From: Desulfamplus sp.
GTDB taxonomy: Bacteria > Desulfobacterota > Desulfobacteria > Desulfobacterales > Desulfobacteraceae
DNA length: 37,689 bases
Assembly: GCA_015232465.1 (NCBI GenBank)
Contig: JADFZO010000024.1
Span: forward strand, 1 to 37,689
Reading direction: 5' to 3'
Under the pieces are notes generated by a model. The model searched no databases, was not told where the DNA came from, and was given only the letters and a program-made list of their open reading frames with translations. The translations under genes and the position numbers were made by a program. Numbering within the stretch: the stretch's first letter is position 1; each line of letters starts with the position of its first letter. Below, one piece after another: positions 16,743-25,032 of the stretch.

Positions 16743-17348
16743 GTGAAAGTTACAGAGCCTGATGTCATAAAAGCTGGAGAACGCGAGTTAATTGAGTCAA
16801 TTAAAGATGATATTGATTGGGGTGCTGTTAAAGAGCTATTTTTTAAAAAGCTCCTCTCCCCATCTTATGATATAAAAAATAGCCCTCTCTCCTTTGATAT
16901 TAATGGCGGAGAGATTGTTGTGCATGAGGGTCAGATCGCCTTTAAAGTCAATTTTCAACTAAAGACAGAGATGGAAATTATGTTTGATAGAGGCGGAAAC
17001 TATATCCCAGATGGAGAAGATGTTGAGCTTACAGAAGAGGCTTCCCCTCCTCTTTCTGATAATATTGCTGATAGTGATCATCAAGAAGAAGAATACCAAG
17101 AAGATGAGGGCGAACTTGAAGATGAGGGTGAGCTGCTTGACGAGATAGAGCCTCTTGATGAGCTTAATGATGAAGATATACTTCAAGATTTACCAGATGG
17201 AGATGACGAAGGGGAGCTTGATCCTAATCTTGATCCAATTGCTGATTTAAACGAGCTAAATGGCTCTTCTGATCAATCTGACAATTCTGACGATATTGAG
17301 GAGATTTTAAAAGAGAGTAGAGAGTTTTGGGGCACACAGGAGAAGTAA
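16743..17348 (+). CDS. Unknown protein with highly acidic C-terminal tail
   Basis: About 201 residues. Start GTG 16743 is chosen because AAGGGG (16731-16736) lies six bases upstream; a TTG at 16725 overlaps the previous gene. Residues 1-95 look like a small folded domain (GAVKELFFKKLLSPSYDI, then alternating strands with NGGEIVVHEGQIAFKVNFQL). Residues about 100-200 are dominated by Asp and Glu, with repeated short units such as EDEGEL and DELNDEDIL, probably disordered. No family was recognised. The 10-base gap after the REC-SBP gene suggests co-expression and perhaps a partner role. A histone-like or polycation-binding tail is possible but speculative. Confidence 0.75.
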   Translation: MKVTEPDVIKAGERELIESIKDDIDWGAVKELFFKKLLSPSYDIKNSPLSFDINGGEIVVHEGQIAFKVNFQLKTEMEIMFDRGGNYIPDGEDVELTEEASPPLSDNIADSDHQEEEYQEDEGELEDEGELLDEIEPLDELNDEDILQDLPDGDDEGELDPNLDPIADLNELNGSSDQSDNSDDIEEILKESREFWGTQEK

Positions 17349-17392
17349 TTAACCATAAAGGTAATTAAATATAGGAATGTAAATATAAAAAA

Positions 17393-19390
17393 ATGGTGAG
17401 TATGTTGGAGAAAAAAGCAGGATTAGATATTGCACAAGGGCTTGGAAATATTAAAACCTTAAAAGAGATAGATGCTATTTTTAAAAGCTCAATGGATAAA
17501 GAGCAATACTCAAGAATGGAGTGCATCACACACATTGATGTAAGATGTAAAATTGCCAATGCAATTGCAATATGCTCTCCAGAGTCAGTTTTTATCAACA
17601 GAGGATTTAAAGAGGATAAAGAGTTTATTCGTGCCCTTGCCTTGAAAAAGGGGGAAGAGTCGCCCCTTGCAATGCAAAATCATACAATTCACTTTGATCT
17701 TTGTCAGGAGCAGGGCAGAATTGTTGATAGAACCTTTTATATTGTTGATGATTTTGAAGATGTAAGCTCGCTTGCCAAACGTATGGATCGAATAACAGCC
17801 TTAAAAGAGGTTAAAGAGAATTTAAGCCAAATTATGCAAGATAAGGTGATGATTGTGGGATTTTACATGAGAGGACCAGTTGGTGCAAAGGGTGCCAATC
17901 CTGCAATTGAGATCACAAGCTCTGCATACGTTGCCCACAGTGCTGAGATTCTTTACAGAAATTGCTACTTATCATTTAACGATGAGGTTATTCGTCAAGG
18001 TCATTTTTTTACCAATATCCACAGTGAGGGGCTAAATAGACCAGAAGATTTGCCAAATGCTCGCGTCTTAATGGATAGACATTACAAAACAACATACAGT
18101 TTTAAATGTACCTATGCGGGCAATACCCTTTTGCTTAAAAAGGGAAACCATAGATTTGCGGTTGATATGGCTGTCTATGACAAGTGTGGTCAAGAGCTTG
18201 CTGAACACATGTTCATTACTGGCATAAATGGACCAGATGCAAGTAATAGAGTTACATGGTGTGTAGGGGCTGCTCCAAGCGGTTGCGGTAAAACAACAAC
18301 AGCAATGGCTGGGAACCACTTTGTGGGCGATGATCTTGCCCAGATGTGGATTGCAGACGATGGATCAATACGGGCGATCAACCCTGAGTGCGGAATCTTT
18401 GGGATTGTTGAAGATGTCAATTGGGAAGGCGATCCTATGCTCATGGAGAATTTAAGAAAACCGGGTGTTGAGGTTATCTGGTCAAATGTGCTTGTTGATG
18501 ACAAACTTGTTCCCCACTGGGTTGGAAATGGTGAAGAGCCTCCTGAAAATGGTAGCAATTTTCAGGGCAGATGGTGCAAAGGTATGGTTGATCCAAACGG
18601 TAAGCCTGTTCCAATGTCTCACCCAAACTCACGATGCACAATATCCTCATCTGCTCTTGCCAACTACTCTTTAGAGGCTGAGAACCCAAATGGTGTTGAG
18701 GTTAGAATCTTTACTTACAGCGGCAGAGATAGCGATACAATGCCACCAGTTTGGGTTGCAAAAAACTCTGATCAAGGGGTGGTGCTTGGTGCTTGTATTG
18801 TATCTGCTGCAACTGCAACTGAGGTTGGGGCAAGTGGTGTAAAAAGAGCACCTTGGGCAAATGCACCATTTATTCCAGGATCACTTGGCGATTATATGGC
18901 TGCTCAATTTAAGTTTTTTTCTAACCCTAAAATTGCATCAAATAAGAGACCAGTCATGGCTGGCTTAAACTACTTTTTGACGCACAAGGCAAGGGGAGGG
19001 GATTCTAACAAGCTGCTTGGTGAAAAAAAAGATGTCAAAGTGTGGTTAGCATGGCTTGAGCGATATGCTCACAATGAGGTTAAAGCCATTGAGACACCAA
19101 TTGGATATATCCCTGTTTATGATGATCTAAAGCTGCTTTTTAGCCAAATTATTTGCAAAGAGTACCCTTTAGAGCTTTATCAAAAGCAGTTCTCTCTTTA
19201 TGTTGATAATATTGTAAATAGGTTAGCTCTTCAAATTGAGGCTTACTCAAAAGAAAAATCAATACCAAAAAAACTTTTTGATATTTTAGATCAAGAAAAA
19301 TCAGAGTTACTTGAGTTAAAAAGGCGATTGGGTGCAATAATATTGCCATCTGATCTTAAAATAAAACTAAAAAATCTCTTAGGTGGATAA
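17393..19390 (+). CDS. pckG: Phosphoenolpyruvate carboxykinase, GTP type
   Basis: 665 residues. It interconverts oxaloacetate plus GTP with PEP, CO2 and GDP at the gluconeogenic or anaplerotic node. The nucleotide loop is APSGCGKTTTAM, with the reactive Cys298 typical of GTP-PEPCK. It is followed by the metal site VGDDLAQMW, RAINPECGIFGI and the substrate motif HPNSRCT (HPNSRF in classical enzymes). The motifs differ somewhat from the animal and mycobacterial enzymes, so it belongs to a divergent bacterial branch. The ATG at 17393 has no clear ribosome site; ATG 17402 is an alternative. The last codons overlap the ribosome-binding site of the cyclophilin gene. Confidence 0.88.
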   Translation: MVSMLEKKAGLDIAQGLGNIKTLKEIDAIFKSSMDKEQYSRMECITHIDVRCKIANAIAICSPESVFINRGFKEDKEFIRALALKKGEESPLAMQNHTIHFDLCQEQGRIVDRTFYIVDDFEDVSSLAKRMDRITALKEVKENLSQIMQDKVMIVGFYMRGPVGAKGANPAIEITSSAYVAHSAEILYRNCYLSFNDEVIRQGHFFTNIHSEGLNRPEDLPNARVLMDRHYKTTYSFKCTYAGNTLLLKKGNHRFAVDMAVYDKCGQELAEHMFITGINGPDASNRVTWCVGAAPSGCGKTTTAMAGNHFVGDDLAQMWIADDGSIRAINPECGIFGIVEDVNWEGDPMLMENLRKPGVEVIWSNVLVDDKLVPHWVGNGEEPPENGSNFQGRWCKGMVDPNGKPVPMSHPNSRCTISSSALANYSLEAENPNGVEVRIFTYSGRDSDTMPPVWVAKNSDQGVVLGACIVSAATATEVGASGVKRAPWANAPFIPGSLGDYMAAQFKFFSNPKIASNKRPVMAGLNYFLTHKARGGDSNKLLGEKKDVKVWLAWLERYAHNEVKAIETPIGYIPVYDDLKLLFSQIICKEYPLELYQKQFSLYVDNIVNRLALQIEAYSKEKSIPKKLFDILDQEKSELLELKRRLGAIILPSDLKIKLKNLLGG

Positions 19391-19394
19391 AAAA

Positions 19395-19892
19395 ATGATA
19401 AGACTTGAGACAAGTATGGGTGAAATTGTTATGGAGCTTGATGCAGAAAAGGCTCCAAAAACTGTTGAAAATTTTATCTCTTATGTGAAAGATGGGCATT
19501 ATGATGGCACAATTTTTCATAGAGTTATAAATGGATTTATGATTCAATGCGGAGGAATGACCGCTGATATGAAAGAGAAACCAACTCGTGAGCCAATCCC
19601 AAATGAGGCAGATAATGGGCTTAAAAACGATGCCTACACAGTTGCAATGGCAAGAACTATGGATCCCCACAGTGCAACATCTCAATTTTTTATTAATGTG
19701 AAAAAAAATGACTTTTTGAATTTTTCTTCAAAGAGTCCACAAGGTTGGGGTTATACTGTTTTTGGTAAGGTTGTAACGGGGCAGGGTGTTGTAAATAAGA
19801 TTAAGCAGGTTGCAACTGGGAGCAGGGGAGGGCATGATGATGTCCCTATTGAGCCTGTAACCATCATCAAAGCTGAAGTTGTTGAAGGCTAA
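19395..19892 (+). CDS. ppiB: Cyclophilin-type peptidyl-prolyl isomerase
   Basis: 165 residues, cytoplasmic single-domain cyclophilin of the PpiB type, which speeds proline cis-trans isomerisation during folding. Characteristic motifs are TIFHRVINGFMIQCGG (active-site Arg in FHRV), SATSQFFINV and GYTVFGKVVTGQGVV. The start is ATG 19395 with AGGTGG (19381-19386) eight bases upstream. A GTG at 19383 overlaps the pckG stop and is less likely. It is followed by a strong intrinsic terminator, so it appears to end the pckG unit. Confidence 0.95.
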   Translation: MIRLETSMGEIVMELDAEKAPKTVENFISYVKDGHYDGTIFHRVINGFMIQCGGMTADMKEKPTREPIPNEADNGLKNDAYTVAMARTMDPHSATSQFFINVKKNDFLNFSSKSPQGWGYTVFGKVVTGQGVVNKIKQVATGSRGGHDDVPIEPVTIIKAEVVEG

Positions 19893-19970
19893 AGAATTAT
19901 TGCTTAAATCTTTATAAATCATCTTAAGCTTAATAAAATAAAGAGAGTAAAGTAAATATCAAAAAAATCA

Positions 19971-20010
19971 GGCGGTTAAACTATATTTTAAGTTTAGCCG
20001 CCTTTTTTTA
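19971..20010 (+). terminator. Strong rho-independent terminator
   Basis: GGCGGTTAAACT (19971-19982) pairs with AGTTTAGCCGCC (19991-20002) over 12 bp with one G-T wobble, an 8-base loop and a run of seven T (20003-20009). An A-tract at 19961-19967 precedes it. It terminates transcription after ppiB and insulates the AEC transporter gene. Confidence 0.95.
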
Positions 20011-20035
20011 AAGAGTTATTTAGTATGGAAATAGT

Positions 20036-20950
20036 ATGGAAAATTTTGCAGTTATAGTAACCTTTCTTATTATTGGTATGGTTTTGCAACATATCCCTGA
20101 TTTCTCTGTTGAGACTGGAAGAACTCTCAATCTGTTTGTTATCTATATCTCTCTACCCGCATTGGTTCTTCTTAAAATTCCAGAGCTTACATTTTCATCT
20201 AATCTTTTGGTGGTTGGTTTAATGCCTTGGGGTATGCTCTTTTTCTCAAGCGGTTTAATACTTTTGCTCGCATCAATTTTTAAGTGGGAAAAGTCTGTTA
20301 CTGGCTCTCTTTTACTTGTAATCCCTTTGGGTAACACCTCTTTTTTAGGTGTGCCAATGGTTAAGACCTTTTTTGGGGATCATGCTATCTCTTACGCCCT
20401 TTTATACGATCAACTTGGCTCTTTCTTGGCTTTAGCAACTTACGGCTCTTTAGTTATTGCGTTTTATGGAACAGCAGAGAGCAGACCTAACCTTAAATTA
20501 ATTTGTAAAAAAGTTGGAACTTTCCCTCCATTTATAGCCTTAATAACAGCTTTACTTCTTAAATTTATAGCTATTTCGTATCCTCTACCAGTTATCAACA
20601 TATTAAAAACACTCTCCTCTACTTTAGTTCCAGTTGCTATGGTTGCAGTTGGATTTCAATTAAGGCTTAAAATAGATAGCAGATTGACATCTTTAATAGC
20701 TATCGGACTATTTATAAAACTTATTGCTGCCCCTTTAGTTGCGTTAGCAGCTTCTAAAATTTTGGGTTTGGAAGATGAGGCTGCTTTGGTCTCAATTTTT
20801 GAGGCTGGTATGCCTCCAATGGTATCTGCTGGAGCAATGGCAATAATTGCAAATCTTGCCCCTACACTTACAGCAGCATTGGTTGGAATAGGTATTATTT
20901 TAAGTTTTGTAACTCTGCCAATTCTCTATCAACTTATTATATCATCATAA
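20036..20950 (+). CDS. AEC-family (auxin efflux carrier-like) permease
   Basis: 304 residues with about ten hydrophobic segments, the layout of the bile/arsenite/auxin-type AEC transporters that export or import organic anions such as malate. Typical features are TLNLFVIYISLPALVLL near the N-terminus, PLGNTSFLGVPMV with the Asn-containing crossover, VAVGFQLRL, and a C-terminal EAGMPPMVSAGAMA segment. Start ATG 20036; an out-of-frame ATG lies at 20025. It stands alone behind a terminator and converges on gspH with 29 bases between. Substrate is unknown; organic acids would suit the nearby PEPCK, but this is inference. Confidence 0.88.
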   Translation: MENFAVIVTFLIIGMVLQHIPDFSVETGRTLNLFVIYISLPALVLLKIPELTFSSNLLVVGLMPWGMLFFSSGLILLLASIFKWEKSVTGSLLLVIPLGNTSFLGVPMVKTFFGDHAISYALLYDQLGSFLALATYGSLVIAFYGTAESRPNLKLICKKVGTFPPFIALITALLLKFIAISYPLPVINILKTLSSTLVPVAMVAVGFQLRLKIDSRLTSLIAIGLFIKLIAAPLVALAASKILGLEDEAALVSIFEAGMPPMVSAGAMAIIANLAPTLTAALVGIGIILSFVTLPILYQLIISS

Positions 20951-20979
20951 TATCAATCAATTATGAAATTTTACCGTAA

Positions 20980-21483
20980 CTATATTGAGGTAATCTCTCT
21001 AATTGCACCAGTAAGAATATCTACCTGAAATGTGAACTCAAACTCATTCTCAACTGAGATGGTTAAAATTCCGCCCCCAGAGCTACCATCAGGATAAAAG
21101 CAGATAAAATATAGCCCATCTGAATCGACCTTGATATTTTCCCCTTCAAGCAGGATATTTTCAGGTATCTTTAGAGTTTCACTAAAGGCAGAAGATTGGG
21201 GGTAGGGTGGGGCAGGAGAATCAATAAAGCTGATTTTGCACTCTCTTGATTCTGGTGAGATGGTCAAACAGGTTGGAATCGCTTGGCTCATGGCTGTAAT
21301 GCGTGCTGTTTTGCACATAGATACCACTTTTGATGCAAAGATGCGGCTCTCTTTCATTCTGCCTGACTGACCAATATTTATAAATACAAGCGAACCAGCA
21401 ATGGAAATAAGTATCATCACAACCACAATCTCAATAAGGGTAAACCCTTTTGAATTGGCGTGAAATTTAAAACTGTATCTCAT
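20980..21483 (-). CDS. gspH: Type II secretion minor pseudopilin, GspH-like
   Basis: 167 residues from ATG 21483, overlapping the end of gspF by 17 bases; a TTG at 21492 is an alternative. A class III prepilin signal ends at KG|FTLIEIVVVMILI, with the conserved Glu at +5 and a hydrophobic helix. The rest is a beta-rich globular domain with Cys residues, as in GspH/FimT minor pseudopilins. It is the last gene of the gspG-E-F-H cluster. gspI, gspJ and gspK, which normally follow, are absent here, where the AEC gene converges instead. Confidence 0.85.
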   Translation of the reverse strand: MRYSFKFHANSKGFTLIEIVVVMILISIAGSLVFINIGQSGRMKESRIFASKVVSMCKTARITAMSQAIPTCLTISPESRECKISFIDSPAPPYPQSSAFSETLKIPENILLEGENIKVDSDGLYFICFYPDGSSGGGILTISVENEFEFTFQVDILTGAIREITSI

Positions 21484-22693
21484 TAACACCAAATATTGTT
21501 GTCAGCATGGAGACAACCACACCGCCAATGAGAAGTCCAAGAAACAGTATTGAAAAAGGCTCTAAAAGTGAGAGGTAGGTTTTTATTTTAGATTGAATCT
21601 TTCTGTCTAAGTCATCAGCAACAGAGATTAGCATATCCCCGATTTTACCAGTCTCTTCGCCAAGTGATACCATTTGAACTACAAGCGGCGGAAAAATTTT
21701 TTTCTCCCTCATAAGTGAGCTTACACTTCTACCCTCTTTGACCTGTCGATAGATATAATCAACTGCATCTTTGACCAGACTGTTTGAGACCACAGCTTTA
21801 ACAATATGCAGAGCCTTCATAAGTGGAACTCCGCTCTTTATGAGCGTCCCAAGTGTTCGTGAAAATCTGCTCATCTCAATATCAAGCATAACATCGCCAA
21901 TATATGGCACTTTAAGGATATGTTTATCAGATAGCGATTTTCCCTGTTCTGTCTTTAAAAATCTCCATAAAAAAAGAAAACTCATAATAGAGCCAGATAA
22001 AAGCAGCCACCACCATGCCCTTAAAAAATTGCTCAATTCGAGCAAAATTTTTGTGGAGAGTGGAATCTCTTGACCTAAATCAGCAAAAATGCCAGCAAAC
22101 TTTGGCACAACAAAGCCTAAAATAACAATCAAAGATAAAAATCCAACAGAGAGCAGAATAGCAGGGTATATTGAAGATGATATTACATACTTTTTTATCT
22201 CCTCAGTTCGTCCAATAAATTCAGATAGCCTATCCATTACAGAGGGTAAAATCCCCCCCATCTCTCCAACTCTAACCATATTGACATAAAGATCATCAAA
22301 ATCTTGAGGCTTTTCTGCCATTGCATCAGAAAGGTTTGTCCCTTTTTTAAGGGCATCTTGAAGATAGATGGTCATTGCCCTTATTTTTAAATCAGATGTT
22401 GCATTGCCTGCAATAGATAGGGCTCGGTCAATTGGAAGTCCAGATTTAAAAAGGTGGGCAAGATCAGAGGTGAGCTGAAGAAGTTTAGAGTTATTTAAAC
22501 TACGTCTCTTTGATAAAAGGTTTAATCTACCAAATAGTCCAACACTGTTAGAGCCACTGCCATCAAGCCAGCGTATCAAAACAGCCCCTTTTGATTGGAG
22601 CATCAAAAGAGTCTCATCTCTGTCTCGTGCTTCAAGGGAGTCAACAACTTTTTTGCCATCAGGATTTATGGCTTCAAATCTAAATTGTGGCAT
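21467..22693 (-). CDS. gspF: Type II secretion inner-membrane platform protein GspF
   Basis: 408 residues, the normal length. The N-terminal pattern FRFEAINPDGKKVVDSLEARD is followed by two homologous T2SSF domains (about residues 75-195 and 275-400), for example LAHLFKSGLPIDRALSIAG and LGTLIKSGVPLMKALHIV. Three membrane segments follow the GspF/PilC topology, near residues 172-195, 220-245 and 375-400. It bridges the GspE ATPase and the pseudopilus. It starts one base overlapping the gspE stop and overlaps the start of gspH, so the cluster is translationally coupled. Confidence 0.95.
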   Translation of the reverse strand: MPQFRFEAINPDGKKVVDSLEARDRDETLLMLQSKGAVLIRWLDGSGSNSVGLFGRLNLLSKRRSLNNSKLLQLTSDLAHLFKSGLPIDRALSIAGNATSDLKIRAMTIYLQDALKKGTNLSDAMAEKPQDFDDLYVNMVRVGEMGGILPSVMDRLSEFIGRTEEIKKYVISSSIYPAILLSVGFLSLIVILGFVVPKFAGIFADLGQEIPLSTKILLELSNFLRAWWWLLLSGSIMSFLFLWRFLKTEQGKSLSDKHILKVPYIGDVMLDIEMSRFSRTLGTLIKSGVPLMKALHIVKAVVSNSLVKDAVDYIYRQVKEGRSVSSLMREKKIFPPLVVQMVSLGEETGKIGDMLISVADDLDRKIQSKIKTYLSLLEPFSILFLGLLIGGVVVSMLTTIFGVNEIQF

Positions 22694-24234
22694 TATCTTG
22701 ACACTCGCAAAACCTCTTCATAGGTGGTAAGTCCCTGTTTTACCTTATTAATGCCGTCCATTTTAAGCGAGATCATACCCTTTGATATAGCTTTTTTAAA
22801 TAGGCGATTTCTATCAGCACCAGCAACAACTTCGCCTTGAAGTTCATCATCAAGAATCATAAGTTCAAATATCCCAAGCCGACCTTTATAACCAGTCTCC
22901 CCACACAATTTACACCCTTCACCTCTGTAAAATGTTGCAGATAATTTATCTGGAAGAACATCAAAATCAAGTGCAAGAGATTCAATTTGTTCAGAGCTAA
23001 GGGTTATCCCTTTTGAGCAGTTAGAGCACACCTTGCGGACAAGACGCTGGGCAAGCACACCAACAAGAGATGATGAGATCATAAATCGCTCAATCCCCAT
23101 ATCTTCAAGACGGGTAACAGCACCAGCAGCATCGTTTGTGTGGAGCGTTGAAAATACCATGTGTCCAGTTAAAGCTGCCTGAACAGCAATTTCAGCAGTT
23201 TCACTATCTCGAATCTCACCAATTAGCATAACATCAGGGTCATGGCGAAGAAATGAGCGAAGGGTGTGAGCAAAGGTAAGTCCAATTGAAGATTGCACCT
23301 GAACTTGATTTACTCCGTCCATCTGATACTCAACTGGGTCCTCTACGGTTACAATTTTTTTATCAGGGGTGTTTATCTCGCTCAATGCTGCATAGAGGGT
23401 TGTAGTTTTGCCTGAACCAGTAGGACCTGTAACCAACAAAATCCCAAACGGCATTGATATTACAGACCTAAATTTTTTTAAAAGTGCATCATCAAATCCA
23501 AGTTTTTTGAGGTCTAACGATACATTTTCCTTATTTAAAAGCCTTAAAACAATACTCTCTCCAAAGTGAGTAGGCACGGTTGAGACACGAATATCAACCT
23601 CATCTTCTCCTGCTTTTATCTTGATTCTACCATCTTGTGGAAGTCTTCTTTCAGCAATATCAAGCTTTGCCATAAGTTTGACCCTTGAAATTATGGCAGC
23701 TTTGAGCTTGATTGATATGCTCTCTTGATCGTGCAAAACACCATCAATCCTGTATCTAACCACAACTGTGTGTCGTCTTGGCTCAATGTGAATATCAGAG
23801 ACTCCAAGCTCTAAAGCACGATTGATAATGTGGTTGACCAGCCTTATAACTGGAGCTTCAGTTGCCATTCCCTTTAGCTGTTCAGGATCGTCCCAAAGAG
23901 CATCTTCAAGAGAGATATTTAAAGTATCTGCACCCTCATCTCCAGTCATATCAGCATCAGCCTCATACCAGCGATAGATATATTGGCTTATAATCTCATC
24001 TGATGCCTTATAAATATGAAGTTTTTTTGAGTATGCTTTTCTGATAATCTCGCGGGTGTTAAAATCAAGAGGATCAGCCATAATAACTTCAAGCTGATCC
24101 TCATTATCGTTCTCATTATCGTTGATAGGCAGAAATCTAAAACGCTTCATAAAATGGACTGGAAGCAGCAGAACAGAGGGCGGGGTCTCAGGAATATCTT
24201 TTTCCACTATCTCATCTACTATTGCTATTCCCAA
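22693..24234 (-). CDS. gspE: Type II secretion ATPase GspE
   Basis: 513 residues. It powers pseudopilus assembly from the cytoplasmic face. A moderately divergent N-terminal GspE-N domain (about 1-130) precedes the RecA-like core: Walker A GPTGSGKTTT (Lys276), Asp box, Walker B LIGEIRDSETAEIA and His box FSTLHTNDAAGA. The tetracysteine zinc loop characteristic of GspE is CSNC...CKLC. The start is TTG 24234, overlapping the gspG stop by 10 bases; no in-frame ATG is nearby, and the next possible start is an internal GTG. Confidence 0.95.
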   Translation of the reverse strand: MGIAIVDEIVEKDIPETPPSVLLLPVHFMKRFRFLPINDNENDNEDQLEVIMADPLDFNTREIIRKAYSKKLHIYKASDEIISQYIYRWYEADADMTGDEGADTLNISLEDALWDDPEQLKGMATEAPVIRLVNHIINRALELGVSDIHIEPRRHTVVVRYRIDGVLHDQESISIKLKAAIISRVKLMAKLDIAERRLPQDGRIKIKAGEDEVDIRVSTVPTHFGESIVLRLLNKENVSLDLKKLGFDDALLKKFRSVISMPFGILLVTGPTGSGKTTTLYAALSEINTPDKKIVTVEDPVEYQMDGVNQVQVQSSIGLTFAHTLRSFLRHDPDVMLIGEIRDSETAEIAVQAALTGHMVFSTLHTNDAAGAVTRLEDMGIERFMISSSLVGVLAQRLVRKVCSNCSKGITLSSEQIESLALDFDVLPDKLSATFYRGEGCKLCGETGYKGRLGIFELMILDDELQGEVVAGADRNRLFKKAISKGMISLKMDGINKVKQGLTTYEEVLRVSR

Positions 24235-24683
24235 CTTACAATATCCTTATCCATCTTATCTTCGCCCCCTTGTGCATTATCAGCTCCATAGCTAAATAGA
24301 TCATATTGACCATTCTCGCCAGGGGATATGTAGTTAAACTCATTTTCCCACGCATCTTTTGGCACAGGCTTTGGAAGGTATGGACCGTCCCAATTTTTAA
24401 GAGAACCCGGATTTTCCCGTAAAGCATTTAAACCCTCTTCAGTTGTTGGGTATCTGCCATTATCAAGCCTAAAGCTATCAAGTGCAGAGCCAAGAAGCTC
24501 AATTTGGGTCTTTGTGGTCTTTATCTTTGCTTGATCAACTTTGCCAAAAAATTTTGGTGCAACAAGTGCAGACAAAAGCCCTACAATTATAATTACAACC
24601 ATGATCTCTATAAGTGTGAAGCCTTTTTGATTCTGCCTATTTTTAATTAAATTAATGCCTTTTTTCTTCTTTAAATATGCCAT
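24225..24683 (-). CDS. gspG: Type II secretion major pseudopilin GspG
   Basis: 152 residues. A long basic leader of 21 residues ends at NQKG|FTLIEIMVV, the prepilin peptidase site, with Glu at +5 of the mature protein. The C-terminal domain has the GspG signature GRYPTTEEGLNAL, then WDGPYLPKPVPKDAW and the calcium-site region YDLFSYGADNAQGGEDKDKD-like ending. It is upstream of gspE, so the order is G-E-F-H rather than the usual E-F-G-H. Both gspG and gspE seem intact. Confidence 0.95.
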   Translation of the reverse strand: MAYLKKKKGINLIKNRQNQKGFTLIEIMVVIIIVGLLSALVAPKFFGKVDQAKIKTTKTQIELLGSALDSFRLDNGRYPTTEEGLNALRENPGSLKNWDGPYLPKPVPKDAWENEFNYISPGENGQYDLFSYGADNAQGGEDKMDKDIVSWE

Positions 24684-24708
24684 AAAAATTGCCTTGCTTT
24701 TTTTAAGA

Positions 24709-25029
24709 TTACTCGCTCTTTTGCTGCTCTTTTGCCTTTTTTCGCTCCTGCCCCTCTTTTATGATAGCTTCAAACTTCTTTTTTAGCTCCTCTTTTTTCT
24801 TAGCATCATCAACCTCTGGAGTTTGAGTATCTGTGGGGGCTGCATTTTGATTTTTCATATTTTGCTTCTCCGCCTGTTGCTGTTTCATTTTATCAATAAC
24901 ATCTTGAAAATTATTAACCTTTGTTCCAGATTGCCCGCTATCTGCTGCCCCATCTGCACTTAAACATGGAGAGACAATACAAAGATAGACACCTAATGAA
25001 TAGATAAAAATTTTAGAGATTAAATTCAT
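24709..25029 (-). CDS. Small exported protein with charged coiled-coil tail
   Basis: 106 residues. A Sec signal peptide (MNLISKIFIYSLG to about CLSA, residue 25) precedes a Gln/Asn/Lys-rich mature part. The C-terminus KKEELKKKFEAIIKEGQERKK closely matches the tail of the neighbouring DUF1573-like protein (KSEELKKKFEALIKQAQEKQQ), so the two share a duplicated module. No enzymatic domain is visible. It lies 3 bases after the stop of that gene and 25 bases before gspG; co-expression with secretion genes suggests an envelope role. Function unknown. Confidence 0.78.
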   Translation of the reverse strand: MNLISKIFIYSLGVYLCIVSPCLSADGAADSGQSGTKVNNFQDVIDKMKQQQAEKQNMKNQNAAPTDTQTPEVDDAKKKEELKKKFEAIIKEGQERKKAKEQQKSE

Positions 25030-25032
25030 AGC

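Noticed and set aside
11470-17348. Assignment of the ABC locus as a nitrate transporter (nrtABCD)
   Set aside because: Motifs are NrtA-like, but HPCC replaces HPEK and there are no nitrate reductase genes, so the substrate is left open.
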